Source of the DNA: Oscillospiraceae bacterium | GTDB taxonomy: Bacteria > Bacillota > Clostridia > Oscillospirales > Oscillospiraceae | DNA length: 8,005 nucleotides | NCBI GenBank assembly: GCA_020025375.1 | Contig: JAHHSF010000054.1 | Coordinates: 1-8,005 of the forward strand | Direction: 5' to 3' | Part shown: one piece after another, positions 1 through 6,398 of the stretch | Layout: each line of letters starts with the position of its first letter | Numbering within the stretch: position 1 is the first letter of the stretch | Position numbers and translations under genes: made by a program | Notes under the pieces: model-generated | Told to the model about the DNA's origin: nothing | Databases searched by the model: none | What the model saw: only the letters and a program-made list of their open reading frames with translations

Positions 1-595
1 CGGGGCAGTCGGTCCGGGGCAGACCTGCCTCCTCCAGCTCCTTCTTCACCCGCTTGCGGATTTTCTCCTGTTCCTTTGGCGTGGGGAGGAGGAGGGAGAC
101 CCCCCGGTTATAGAGGTTCAGAGAACCCAGTGGAATGGAGGTAGCGGCCTTAATCTTCCCTCCACCGAAGCAGACCCATTCGGTGGAACCACCCCCGATG
201 TCCAGAACCATGCCCGCATCCTGCTTCAGGCCGTAGGTAGCCCCCACATAGTCCAGTATTGCCTCTTCATAACCTGAGAGGACCCGGATGGGCATGCCAA
301 CCCGCTCCTCCAAAAGTCGGACAGCCTCGGAACTGTTGGTGATGTTCCGAAGGGAGGCGGTAGCGAAGGCCGACCGCTGCAGGATTTGTAGATCGTCCAA
401 AATGGAACAGAACCGCAGCAGGACGTGGGCAGCCCGGTCGATTCCCTCCCGGCTCATGGCCCCTGTTCGGTCAATGTATCCGGCCAGACCGGTGGTGTCC
501 TTGTTCTGGAAGACCGAGCGAATGGTCCCATCCTCCTCCGCTTGATAGACGATCAGACGGATCGTATTTGAGCCGATGTCGATAATGGCGTACAT
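1..595 (-). CDS. ppx: Ppx/GppA family phosphatase, N-terminal 198 codons (runs off left end)
   Basis: Exopolyphosphatase or guanosine pentaphosphate phosphatase of the ASKHA (actin/Hsp70-like) fold, a cytosolic enzyme that removes terminal phosphate from polyphosphate or pppGpp. The frame is open from the ATG at 595 to the window edge, so only the first ATPase-like domain is seen. Residues 5-13 (IDIGSNTIRL region) form the phosphate-1 loop; ATASLRNITN at about 78-87 and SGYEEA at 107-112 are typical Ppx motifs; LDIGGGSTEW at 131-140 is the phosphate-2 loop. The start is fixed by GGAGG at 602-606, six bases upstream. It follows the DUF1294 gene after a 209-base gap, so it is probably a separate transcription unit. 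Ppx and GppA cannot be told apart from this half; family membership is secure, the precise substrate is not. Confidence 0.93.
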   Translation of the reverse strand, partial: MYAIIDIGSNTIRLIVYQAEEDGTIRSVFQNKDTTGLAGYIDRTGAMSREGIDRAAHVLLRFCSILDDLQILQRSAFATASLRNITNSSEAVRLLEERVGMPIRVLSGYEEAILDYVGATYGLKQDAGMVLDIGGGSTEWVCFGGGKIKAATSIPLGSLNLYNRGVSLLLPTPKEQEKIRKRVKKELEEAGLPRTDCP

Positions 596-654
596 GGATA
601 ACCTCCAAAAAACAACGCCCGTTCGCAGGGAACAGGCGCATGGAATTTACATTT

Positions 655-663
655 ATGATACCA
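655..663 (-). promoter_or_regulatory. Candidate extended -10 promoter for the Ppx/GppA gene
   Basis: On the minus strand the sequence reads TGGTATCAT, an extended -10 (TGn plus TATCAT, 5 of 6 to TATAAT). No good -35 hexamer lies 16-18 bases upstream. It would start transcription near 648, giving a leader of about 50 bases before the ATG at 595. It lies in the 596-804 gap, which is more AT-rich than its flanks. I see no convincing U-tailed terminator in this gap for the upstream operon, only short weak hairpins. Confidence 0.35.
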
Positions 664-804
664 GACAGGGAGAATATTCCCAGACCAGTAAGGAAAAATG
701 CGCGTAAAATTTTTGTGAATTCTTCCTATTCGCCAAAAACGCCTTCCGAATCCCGTTTGCAGGGCCGCCGAAGTGCCGGATAAAGAGCCCTTCTTTTCCC
801 GGGG

Positions 805-1074
805 TCACCCCCGAAGCCAAAGCCAAACCAGCAGCAGAATATGCAGAGCGGTGAGCAGGGGGAACCCCACCCGAAAGTACCAGTGCTTCGTCTTATGGCG
901 GAAGCGGAACATCCCGGCGGTGCCGCCCCAGGCGCCGCCTAACAGCGCCCAGGCGAAAAGGGTCTTTTCACTGATTCTCCGCCCATCTTTTTTTGCTCTT
1001 CTCTTGTCGAAGCCCATAAAGCAGAAGAGGACAAGTCCGGCGACGAGAAACCAAAGAAGAAAATACCTGACCAT
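805..1074 (-). CDS. DUF1294 family small membrane protein
   Basis: An 89-residue membrane protein of the DUF1294 family, of unknown function. Hydrophobic segments lie at about residues 3-20, 39-55 (glycine-rich) and 71-87. The family hallmarks are the basic GFDKRRA stretch right after the first segment (21-27) and the FRFRHKTKHWYF stretch at 56-67. I chose the ATG at 1074: GGAG in CGGAGATTTTGATG is six bases upstream and the ATG shares one base with the TGA stop of the helicase-loader gene, so translation is probably coupled. A TTG one codon earlier is possible but less likely. It is the last gene of the DnaD-DnaI operon; a replication role is suggested only by position. Family call is confident, function is not. 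Confidence 0.88.
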   Translation of the reverse strand: MVRYFLLWFLVAGLVLFCFMGFDKRRAKKDGRRISEKTLFAWALLGGAWGGTAGMFRFRHKTKHWYFRVGFPLLTALHILLLVWLWLRG

Positions 1075-2078
1075 CAAAATCTCCGTTTCCGCTGTAAGCG
1101 AATATCCTCGCCGTAAAAGCGAAGAATCTGGTACTCCCCATCCAGCCGGGAGCCAACCTGGACGGAATACCGCCGCCGCAGATCCTCCATGGTCAGGTTG
1201 GTGGAGATGACAGTCCGCTTCCCGGTCTGAAGCCGGGTGTTCACCAGGGTATAGAGGGCGGACTGGACGAAGGGAGTGGTCAGCTCGCTGCCCAGGTCAT
1301 CCAAAATCAGCAGGTCACAGCCCAGGTATTTTCGGGTCTCGTCCCGGGCCACACGCCCATCCTCGCTGTCCCGGGAAAATTTCTGTTCCTCAAACCGGGC
1401 AAAGATGCTGGACGCACTGTCATAGACCACGGAAAACCCGTTTTCCGACACGGTGCGGGCGATGCAGGCGGAGAGGAAGGTCTTGCCCAGGCCGGGAGCC
1501 CCGGTAAAGAGAAGGTTGTCAAAGTAGAAAGAACCGAATTTCTGGGCATAATGGCGGCAGACGTCATAGATAAATTCCATGTTCTCCCGGGGGGAGTGGT
1601 TCTCGCCGGGCCAAAGCTCCTCAGAGTACCAGTCGATGGAGAAGGTGTCAAAGGACTGCTCACCCAGGTCCAGGAGCTTGGAAAGCTCCTTAATCTGCTC
1701 CTGGGTGCAGAGGACCTTCAGGCAGTCACACATTTTGGCCCCCTGCCAGCCGCTGTCCCCGCACTTTGGGCAGGCGGGCTTATCGTCCAGAATGTCGGCG
1801 GGGTAGCCCAGGCCCACCAGAATGTCCTCCCGCTCCGCTTGGAGGGAGAGGTTCTTTTCCTTCAGCACCCTGATGGCGGGAGCCGGGTCGGTGCCGTCCC
1901 GGAGGGAGGCGGTCACGATATCCAAAATGGTGCGGCGGAGCTGGCGGTCGATCTCGGCCACCCGGGGGGCCTTGGCATAGACCTCCCGCTCCTTCCGGGC
2001 CAGAGCCGCGCTCCGGGCCTTCTTCTCTTCCTCCAGCCGGGCGGTGGCCCGCCGGAGCACATTGGCGTCGTAAGACAT
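1074..2078 (-). CDS. dnaI: Replicative helicase loader, DnaI/DnaC-type AAA+ ATPase
   Basis: AAA+ ATPase (334 residues) expected to load the replicative DnaB/DnaC-type helicase onto DNA at the origin and at restarted forks. Residues 1-90 are a charged, helical N-terminal part. A zinc-ribbon-like cysteine set follows: C103-x2-C106 and C117-x-C119, as in the N-terminal helicase-binding domain of DnaI-like loaders. The ATPase core has Walker A GAPGLGKT (193-200), Walker B LLILDD (256-261), sensor-1 ISTN (291-294) and a SRL arginine-finger motif at 310-312. All catalytic residues seem intact. The ATG at 2078 overlaps the TGA of the upstream DnaD-domain gene by one base (TGATG), with a GGGGGT stretch upstream as a modest ribosome site. 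The naming DnaI rather than DnaC follows the Firmicutes DnaD-DnaI pairing and is partly inference. Confidence 0.93.
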   Translation of the reverse strand: MSYDANVLRRATARLEEEKKARSAALARKEREVYAKAPRVAEIDRQLRRTILDIVTASLRDGTDPAPAIRVLKEKNLSLQAEREDILVGLGYPADILDDKPACPKCGDSGWQGAKMCDCLKVLCTQEQIKELSKLLDLGEQSFDTFSIDWYSEELWPGENHSPRENMEFIYDVCRHYAQKFGSFYFDNLLFTGAPGLGKTFLSACIARTVSENGFSVVYDSASSIFARFEEQKFSRDSEDGRVARDETRKYLGCDLLILDDLGSELTTPFVQSALYTLVNTRLQTGKRTVISTNLTMEDLRRRYSVQVGSRLDGEYQILRFYGEDIRLQRKRRF

Positions 2079-3070
2079 CAGACCTTACCCCCTTCCTTGG
2101 AAAGTTCTCGTTCCATAAAGGCGCGCATCCGCTCCATATCCTCCCTGGCCCGCAGGTCGGCCTCGCCCGCCTTGCTGGGGGCGGGGGAGGGGGCGTTCTG
2201 GGTGCGGACGGGCCCCTTGCCCTTCAGGCCGTCCCCTGCCTCCACCTGGGCCACGGTGTGGAGCCCCGCAGCGTGCCAGTTCTTCAAAATAGAGTTCATA
2301 TAGGCCCAGTTCAGGCCCCCCTTGCGGAGGACGGTGCGCTCGAAGGCCAGGGCGATGGCCTCGTCCTCGAAGCCCCAATCCACCCAGGCGGTGAGATACT
2401 TCCGCTCCCCCTCCACGGCGGCTCGGCCATGGATACCCAGCAGGGGGAGAAGGCGGTTTTCCCGCTCCAGCAGGACCTCCTTACGCTTTAAGTAGGCATC
2501 GGCGGCTTCAGCGGTATCCGCCCCCGCCCGGCTCCAGAGGTAGGCTTCCCGCTTGATCTGAGCCATGCGGGGCCGACGGCCGGGACCGTATTTCTCCTCG
2601 GTCTGGCGAACGCAATGGTAAATGAGCATGAGAATGACCTCGGGCGGCAGGGCCAGATGATCATAGATGGTGTAGAGCATTTTCAGGTCGGCGGTGGAAA
2701 GGACCTTCCCCAGGCTCTTCTGGGCCTCCTCCACCAGCAGGGGGAAGGGCGAGTCCCCGTCCTCCAGCTCCCTGGCGATGTCCCCGGCGGTGTACTGGGG
2801 CGGCTCGTCGTTTTCCAGCTTCTCCCTGGGGGCGGGGGGCGCGTCCTTATCCACCATCCCCAGCCTCTCCAAGGTCTTCCAGGCCAGAAAGACCCGCTCC
2901 TCGGTCCAGCCTAAGGCCTTGCGGGCGCTGTTCCGGTCCCCTCCGTCGGCACGGAGCAGGCACAGATAGAGCAGGGCGGCGTCTCCCTCTCCAGCGGAGA
3001 GGAGGCGGTCAACGGCTTCGGCGCTCAGGGCAATGACGGCTCCTGGCAACAATCCGGGACTTACGGGCAT
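2078..3070 (-). CDS. DnaD-domain primosome/replication initiation protein
   Basis: A 330-residue member of the DnaB/DnaD family of Firmicutes primosome proteins, which bind and remodel DNA and recruit the helicase-loader complex. Residues about 15-75 look like a winged-helix N-terminal domain (alternating short helices ending in a LERLGMV wing). Two DnaD-like helical blocks follow: about 110-185 (with LSTADLKMLY and PPEVILMLI) and about 207-275, the second holding the family motif YMNSILKNW at 257-265. A low-complexity proline/alanine linker (about 285-303) leads to a charged C-terminal helix. The ATG at 3070 is preceded by a strong AAGGAGGGGA site. It is the first gene of the leftward operon and its stop overlaps the loader's start, so the two are likely made together. 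Whether it equals DnaD or DnaB of Bacillus cannot be decided by eye. Confidence 0.88.
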   Translation of the reverse strand: MPVSPGLLPGAVIALSAEAVDRLLSAGEGDAALLYLCLLRADGGDRNSARKALGWTEERVFLAWKTLERLGMVDKDAPPAPREKLENDEPPQYTAGDIARELEDGDSPFPLLVEEAQKSLGKVLSTADLKMLYTIYDHLALPPEVILMLIYHCVRQTEEKYGPGRRPRMAQIKREAYLWSRAGADTAEAADAYLKRKEVLLERENRLLPLLGIHGRAAVEGERKYLTAWVDWGFEDEAIALAFERTVLRKGGLNWAYMNSILKNWHAAGLHTVAQVEAGDGLKGKGPVRTQNAPSPAPSKAGEADLRAREDMERMRAFMERELSKEGGKV

Positions 3071-3093
3071 AGGCTCCCCTCCTTTCTCTCGCC

Positions 3094-3122
3094 ATTTTAC
3101 ACGAAAAATCGCCGTTCGTAAA
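3094..3122 (-). promoter_or_regulatory. Promoter for the DnaD-DnaI-DUF1294 operon
   Basis: On the minus strand TTTACG (3122-3117) and TAAAAT (3099-3094) are separated by exactly 17 bases, matching the sigma-A consensus at 4 of 6 and 5 of 6 positions. Transcription would begin near 3087, leaving a short leader of about 17 bases that consists mostly of the ribosome site. This is a sequence match only. Confidence 0.6.
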
Positions 3123-3160
3123 CAAGAAATCCAAAGACTGCTGAGAAAGCCCGGAAAAGC

Positions 3161-3172
3161 GCAAAAATTTGC
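3161..3172. repeat. Short inverted repeat between the divergent promoters
   Basis: GCAAA-AA-TTTGC is a perfect 5-base inverted repeat with a 2-base centre. An AAATTT copy inside it recurs at 3175-3180. It lies about 45-56 bases upstream of the expected zapA start site and further upstream of the leftward promoter, so it could be an operator or activator site, or simply part of an AT-rich upstream element. No binding protein can be named. Confidence 0.35.
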
Positions 3173-3201
3173 AGAAATTTATTTTTATCTTTGGTCGCTT
3201 G

Positions 3202-3210
3202 TGCTATAAT
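3202..3210 (+). promoter_or_regulatory. Extended -10 promoter for zapA and the rightward genes
   Basis: TGCTATAAT is a perfect extended -10: TG, one spacer base, then consensus TATAAT at 3205-3210. The -35 region is poor (T-rich around 3182-3187), as is common for extended -10 promoters, and the upstream AT tracts could act as an UP element. Transcription would start near 3217, giving a leader of about 30 bases with GAGGAGGG at 3233-3240. Confidence 0.75.
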
Positions 3211-3246
3211 GTATTGTGAATAAGAATTTTTCGAGGAGGGTTTCCC

Positions 3247-3561
3247 ATGAGCAACCGAATCGCAGTGACCATCGACGGTCGGGAATACACCATCATCGCC
3301 GCCGAAGAGGCCGAGTACGTCCAGAAGGTGGCCGCCCACGTGGATAGCCAGATCAAGACCGTCATTGAAGGGAGCCGGGTCTCCTCCGTGGACGGGGCCA
3401 CCCTGGCCGCCATGAACATTGCCGACCAGTATTTCCGGGAGATGCAGGCCTCCGAGAACCTGCGCCGCCAGCTCAAAGAGTATCTGGAAGAGGGCGCCAA
3501 GCAGAAGTTGGAGATCTCCGAGCTGAAGCGGGAGATTTTCAAGCTCCAGAACAAAAAGTAA
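3247..3561 (+). CDS. zapA: Cell division protein ZapA
   Basis: A 104-residue ZapA, the small FtsZ-ring-associated protein that bundles and stabilises FtsZ filaments at midcell. The N-terminal part (NRIAVTIDGREYTI, then EEAEYVQKVAAHVD at 20-33) is the ZapA globular domain; the helix around 50-62 carries the family-typical AAMNIADQY; residues about 65-104 form a charged coiled coil. Length is normal for Firmicutes ZapA. The ATG at 3247 has GAGGAGGG six bases upstream. It is the first gene after the strong rightward promoter, and a terminator-like hairpin follows it, so much of its mRNA may be monocistronic. Confidence 0.93.
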   Translation: MSNRIAVTIDGREYTIIAAEEAEYVQKVAAHVDSQIKTVIEGSRVSSVDGATLAAMNIADQYFREMQASENLRRQLKEYLEEGAKQKLEISELKREIFKLQNKK

Positions 3562-3564
3562 CAC

Positions 3565-3585
3565 AGGGGAAGGGCTCGCTCCCCT
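3565..3585 (+). other. Small hairpin after zapA
   Basis: AGGGGA (3565-3570) and TCCCCT (3580-3585) can pair across a 9-base loop, starting just after the zapA stop. It has no T-tract of its own and sits directly upstream of the stronger terminator hairpin, so it may stabilise the zapA 3' end. Confidence 0.4.
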
Positions 3586-3588
3586 CAC

Positions 3589-3621
3589 ACGGAGGATGGG
3601 CAGGCCCATCCTCCGTCTTTT
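3589..3621 (+). terminator. Rho-independent terminator after zapA
   Basis: ACGGAGGATGGG (3589-3600) and CCCATCCTCCGT (3605-3616) form a perfect 12-bp stem with a CAGG loop, followed by CTTTTG. The T-run is short (four), so it may leak. It lies between zapA and the co-directional U32 gene, and I see only a weak -10-like TACACT (3635-3640) after it, so read-through to the downstream genes is likely at some level. Confidence 0.75.
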
Positions 3622-3660
3622 GCTGTGCCATCCTTACACTATCCTCCGGGAGGTCATTTC

Positions 3661-5745
3661 ATGTTGGAACTGCTCGCCCCCGCCGGGTCCACCGAGGCCG
3701 TCGCCGCCGCGGTCCAGTCCGGCGCCGACGCCGTCTATCTGGGATATGGGGACTTCAACGCCCGCCGCAACGCCAAAAACTTCTCCCCGGAGGAGTTTGA
3801 GGCGGCGGTGGCCTATTGTCATCTGCGGGGAGCCAAGGTCTATCTGACCCTGAATACCCTGCTCACCGACCGGGAGCTCCCCAAGGCCGCCCAGGTGGTC
3901 GCTCACGCCGCCCAGGTAGGGGTGGACGCCATTCTCATCCAGGACTTCGGCGTCCTGCGGATGCTGAAGCAGGTGGCCCCCGGGGTCCCGGTCCACGGCT
4001 CCACTCAGCTCACCGTCCATAACCTGGATGGGGTGATGCGGTGCGCCGAGCTGGGCATGAGCCGGGTGGTCCTCTCCCGGGAGCTGTCCCGGGAGGCCAT
4101 CGGGGAAATCTGCCTCCGTTCCCCCATCGAGATCGAGGCCTTCGGCCACGGGGCCCTGTGTATGTGCTACTCCGGCCAGTGCTTCTTCTCCTCGGTCATT
4201 GGGGGGCGGAGCGGCAATCGGGGCCTGTGCGCCCAGCCCTGCCGGATGAAATACGGCTGGCAGGACAAGGCGGACGAGTACCCCCTCTCCCTGAAGGACG
4301 CCTCCCTGGCCGGGCATCTGGAGGAGCTTCGCAAGCTGGGGGTCAAGTGCCTTAAGCTGGAGGGGCGGATGAAGCGGCCTGAGTATGTCTCCGTGGTCAC
4401 CCGCATCTATTCCCAGGCCATCCGGGAGGGCCGGGAGCCTACCCCCCAGGAGATCGAAGAGCTGAAACTGGCCTTCTCCCGCCAGGGCTTTACCGACGGC
4501 TATTGGGTGGGGCAGACGGGCAGGGAGATGTTCGGCATCCGGGAGGAGACCGCCGAACCCAAGGAGCTCTTTGCCAACGCCCGGGCCCTCTATGGAAACG
4601 GAGAGCAGCCTCTGGTCCCCGTGACCTTCTACGCCATGGTCCGCCAGGGTGAGCCGGTCCAGGTGGCGGTGGAGGATAAAGAGGGCCGGGTGGCCAAGGC
4701 CGCCGGGGACGTGCCCCAGCCCGCCATCAACAAGCCCCTCACCCCTGCGGTGGTGGAAACCCAGCTCTCCCGCACGGGGGGCACCCCTTTTCGGGCCGAG
4801 AAGGTCAAAGCTTTGGTGGAGGAGGGGCTGGCCTTGCCCCTCTCCGCCCTTAACGCCCTGCGCCGTCAGGTGCTGGAGGACCTGACCGCCCAGCGACAGC
4901 AACCGCCGGCCCGGGAGATCTGGGAGTACCACCCCGGCGTGCGGTATGAGAACCGCCGGGAAGCCCCCCTTTACACCGTCTGCCTTCGCCGGGCCGACCA
5001 AATTTCCAACGAGCTGCTCCGGCTGAAGCCCGCCATGGTCTACCTCCCCGCCGGGGAGCTGGCCGCCCACCCGGACCTCGCCAAAAACGTGGTGGATGCG
5101 GGGGTGCCCCTTGCCGTGGCCCTGCCCCGCATCCATTGGGACAGGGAGGAGGCCGAGTTGCGGAAGCAACTGGACGTTGCCAAAGAACTGGGGGTAAGGG
5201 ATGCCCTGGTGGGCACCCTGAATCAGCTGGGCCTTGCCCGGGCGTACGGCTTCACCCTCCATGGGGACTTCGGCCTGGGGGTCTATAACTCTCAGACCCT
5301 AAAGGAGCTTAAGCGCCTGGGCTTCCAGACCGCCACCGCCTCCTTTGAGCTGAAGTTCGCCCAGATTCGCGACCTTTCCAAGTGCATTGACACCGAGGCG
5401 GTGGTTTATGGCCGCCTTCCTCTGATGATCATGGAAAACTGCATTATCAAAAACCGCACCGGCCACTGTGCCTGTCAGAATCAGAACCAGCTGGTGGACC
5501 GCACCGGGGCCAAATTCCCCGTCCTGAAGGCCCCCGGCTGCCGGAATGAGATCCTCAACTCCAAGAAGCTCTTCCTGGCCGACAAGGCGGCGGACTACGC
5601 CCGCCTGGGCCTGTGGGCGGGGCGGCTCCAGTTCACCACCGAAAACGCCATGGAGTGCGCCCAGGTCCTGTCCCGGTATCTGGAGCTGGGGCCTTATGAG
5701 CCAAACGAGTTCACCAGAGGACTATACTACCGGGATGTTGAGTAA
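3661..5745 (+). CDS. U32 family protein (peptidase U32/DUF3656-type, RlhA-like), long form
   Basis: A 694-residue U32 protein. Characterised relatives RlhA and TrhP (YegQ) hydroxylate cytidine in 23S rRNA or uridine in tRNA, while others were named collagenase-like peptidases. The start LELLAPAGS (2-10), HGSTQLTVHN (112-121) and SRELS (139-143) are U32 barrel motifs. The signature runs from FGHGALCMCYSGQC to CAQPCR (161-195) with cysteines 167, 169, 174, 190 and 194. LKLEGRMKRPEYV (231-243) follows. The middle, about 300-420, fits a DUF3656-like domain. The C-terminal part, about 435-690, looks like a second, diverged U32 unit (LHGDFGLGVYN, 533-543) with cysteines 594, 603, 605 and 627, perhaps for an iron-sulfur cluster. 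I chose the ATG at 3661 because GGGAGG lies 7 bases upstream; an earlier in-frame GTG at 3625 falls at the terminator and lacks a ribosome site. RNA hydroxylation is the likelier role, by analogy. Confidence 0.92.
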   Translation: MLELLAPAGSTEAVAAAVQSGADAVYLGYGDFNARRNAKNFSPEEFEAAVAYCHLRGAKVYLTLNTLLTDRELPKAAQVVAHAAQVGVDAILIQDFGVLRMLKQVAPGVPVHGSTQLTVHNLDGVMRCAELGMSRVVLSRELSREAIGEICLRSPIEIEAFGHGALCMCYSGQCFFSSVIGGRSGNRGLCAQPCRMKYGWQDKADEYPLSLKDASLAGHLEELRKLGVKCLKLEGRMKRPEYVSVVTRIYSQAIREGREPTPQEIEELKLAFSRQGFTDGYWVGQTGREMFGIREETAEPKELFANARALYGNGEQPLVPVTFYAMVRQGEPVQVAVEDKEGRVAKAAGDVPQPAINKPLTPAVVETQLSRTGGTPFRAEKVKALVEEGLALPLSALNALRRQVLEDLTAQRQQPPAREIWEYHPGVRYENRREAPLYTVCLRRADQISNELLRLKPAMVYLPAGELAAHPDLAKNVVDAGVPLAVALPRIHWDREEAELRKQLDVAKELGVRDALVGTLNQLGLARAYGFTLHGDFGLGVYNSQTLKELKRLGFQTATASFELKFAQIRDLSKCIDTEAVVYGRLPLMIMENCIIKNRTGHCACQNQNQLVDRTGAKFPVLKAPGCRNEILNSKKLFLADKAADYARLGLWAGRLQFTTENAMECAQVLSRYLELGPYEPNEFTRGLYYRDVE

Positions 5746-5776
5746 CATAGAAGCGCGGAGGGCTGGCGCATAAGGA

Positions 5777-5849
5777 GGATAAGACAAGCGCAGACCGAAA
5801 AACAGGCCGGCAAAGCCAGCTGTGTTTTCGGCGGAGCGACAGCTTATCC
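5777..5849. repeat. Large imperfect palindrome in the U32-dut gap
   Basis: A 73-base interrupted palindrome fills much of the 158-base gap. The outer arms GGATAAG (5777-5783) and CTTATCC (5843-5849) are exact complements. After an internal loop CGC (5789-5791) can pair with GCG (5836-5838). The inner arms CCGAAAA (5795-5801) and TTTTCGG (5825-5831) are exact, and the stem continues with small bulges to GGC (5809-5811) and GCC (5815-5817) around an AAA loop. There is no T-tract, so it does not look like a simple terminator. An AAGGAGG at 5772-5778 has no start codon at a useful distance. It may be a dispersed palindromic repeat or an mRNA-processing or attenuation structure. The rest of the gap (to 5903) shows only the dut ribosome site. 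Confidence 0.6.
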
Positions 5850-5903
5850 GGCCGGCCATGCACCCAACCCATAGCGTGACACCAATTCAAAGGAGCCTTC
5901 TTT

Positions 5904-6338
5904 ATGAAGATGGATGTAAAACGGACCAACCCCTACGCCATTCTCCCCCGCTACGCCTCCGCCGGAGCGGCCGGTCTGGATCTGACCGCCTGCCTGGACG
6001 AGCCTCTTACCCTCTCCCCCGGCCAGCGGGCCGTGGTGCCCACCGGCATCGCCATCGCCCTGCCCCCCCAGCACGTGGGCCTGGTCTTTGCCCGGAGCGG
6101 CCTGGCCGTGAAGCAGGGGCTTACCCTCTCCAATGGGGTGGGGGTCATCGACTGCGACTACCGGGGCGAGGTCCAGGTGGGGCTGATCCATCTTGGAACC
6201 GAGCCCTATACCATCCAGCCCGGGGAGCGCATCGCCCAGCTGGCCGTTATGCCCGTGGCCCAGGTCCAACCCGTGGAGGTGGAGGAGCTGGACGGCACCA
6301 AGCGGGGTGCCGGTGGATTTGGCAGTACCGGCAAGTAA
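5904..6338 (+). CDS. dut: dUTP diphosphatase (dUTPase)
   Basis: Trimeric-type dUTPase (144 residues) that hydrolyses dUTP to dUMP and pyrophosphate, keeping uracil out of DNA and feeding dTMP synthesis. All five family motifs are present in order: AGAAGLDL (20-27), ARSGLA (63-68), VGVIDCDYRGEV (79-90) with the expected catalytic Asp83, GERIAQLAV (107-115), and the C-terminal RGAGGFGSTGK (134-144), which closes over the bound nucleotide. Length is normal. AAGGAG lies eight bases before the ATG at 5904; a second ATG two codons later is less well placed. It is followed by maf after 60 bases that hold a hairpin, putting two nucleotide-sanitation enzymes side by side. Confidence 0.96.
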   Translation: MKMDVKRTNPYAILPRYASAGAAGLDLTACLDEPLTLSPGQRAVVPTGIAIALPPQHVGLVFARSGLAVKQGLTLSNGVGVIDCDYRGEVQVGLIHLGTEPYTIQPGERIAQLAVMPVAQVQPVEVEELDGTKRGAGGFGSTGK

Positions 6339-6344
6339 CCCGCC

Positions 6345-6380
6345 ATAGGCTCTCCCTCGTGTGGGGAAGCCCTATTGTTT
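6345..6380 (+). terminator. Possible leaky terminator or attenuator between dut and maf
   Basis: ATAGG (6345-6349) pairs with CCTAT (6371-6375), and the stem continues with single-base bulges through CT/AG and TCCC/GGGA around a loop of about seven bases. A T-rich tail (TTGTTT) follows. The stem is imperfect, and maf starts only 19 bases after the tail with a good ribosome site and no clear promoter, so partial termination or mRNA processing is more likely than a full stop. Confidence 0.45.
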
Positions 6381-6398
6381 AACCTTAAGGAGACTATC

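Noticed and set aside
288..545. 85-codon plus-strand frame opposite the Ppx/GppA gene
   Set aside because: The minus-strand frame has all Ppx/GppA motifs and a ribosome site; this one has neither.
720..804. Possible terminator after the DUF1294 gene
   Set aside because: Only short stems (for example GGGG-GTGA-CCCC over the stop codon) and no T-run directly after them, so I do not call one.
1551..2303. 250-codon plus-strand open frame opposite the helicase loader and the DnaD gene
   Set aside because: It crosses the junction of two clear minus-strand genes, with no motif or ribosome site worth noting.
3097..3609. 170-codon minus-strand open frame across zapA
   Set aside because: It covers the zapA coding region and both promoters, and its sequence shows only antisense composition.
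3625..3660. GTG start 12 codons earlier for the U32 gene
   Set aside because: It lies immediately after the terminator tail without a ribosome site, whereas the ATG at 3661 has GGGAGG and begins exactly at the family's LELLAPAG motif.
3634..5262. 542-codon open frame on the minus strand opposite the U32 gene
   Set aside because: The high G+C third positions of the U32 gene leave few stops on the opposite strand; the product is Gly/Pro/Leu/His-rich with no recognisable motif, while the plus strand has clear U32 motifs and a ribosome site.
5711..5929. 72-codon minus-strand frame through the U32-dut gap
   Set aside because: It runs through the palindromic element and the dut start, and I found no ribosome site or family match; the palindrome explains the sequence better.
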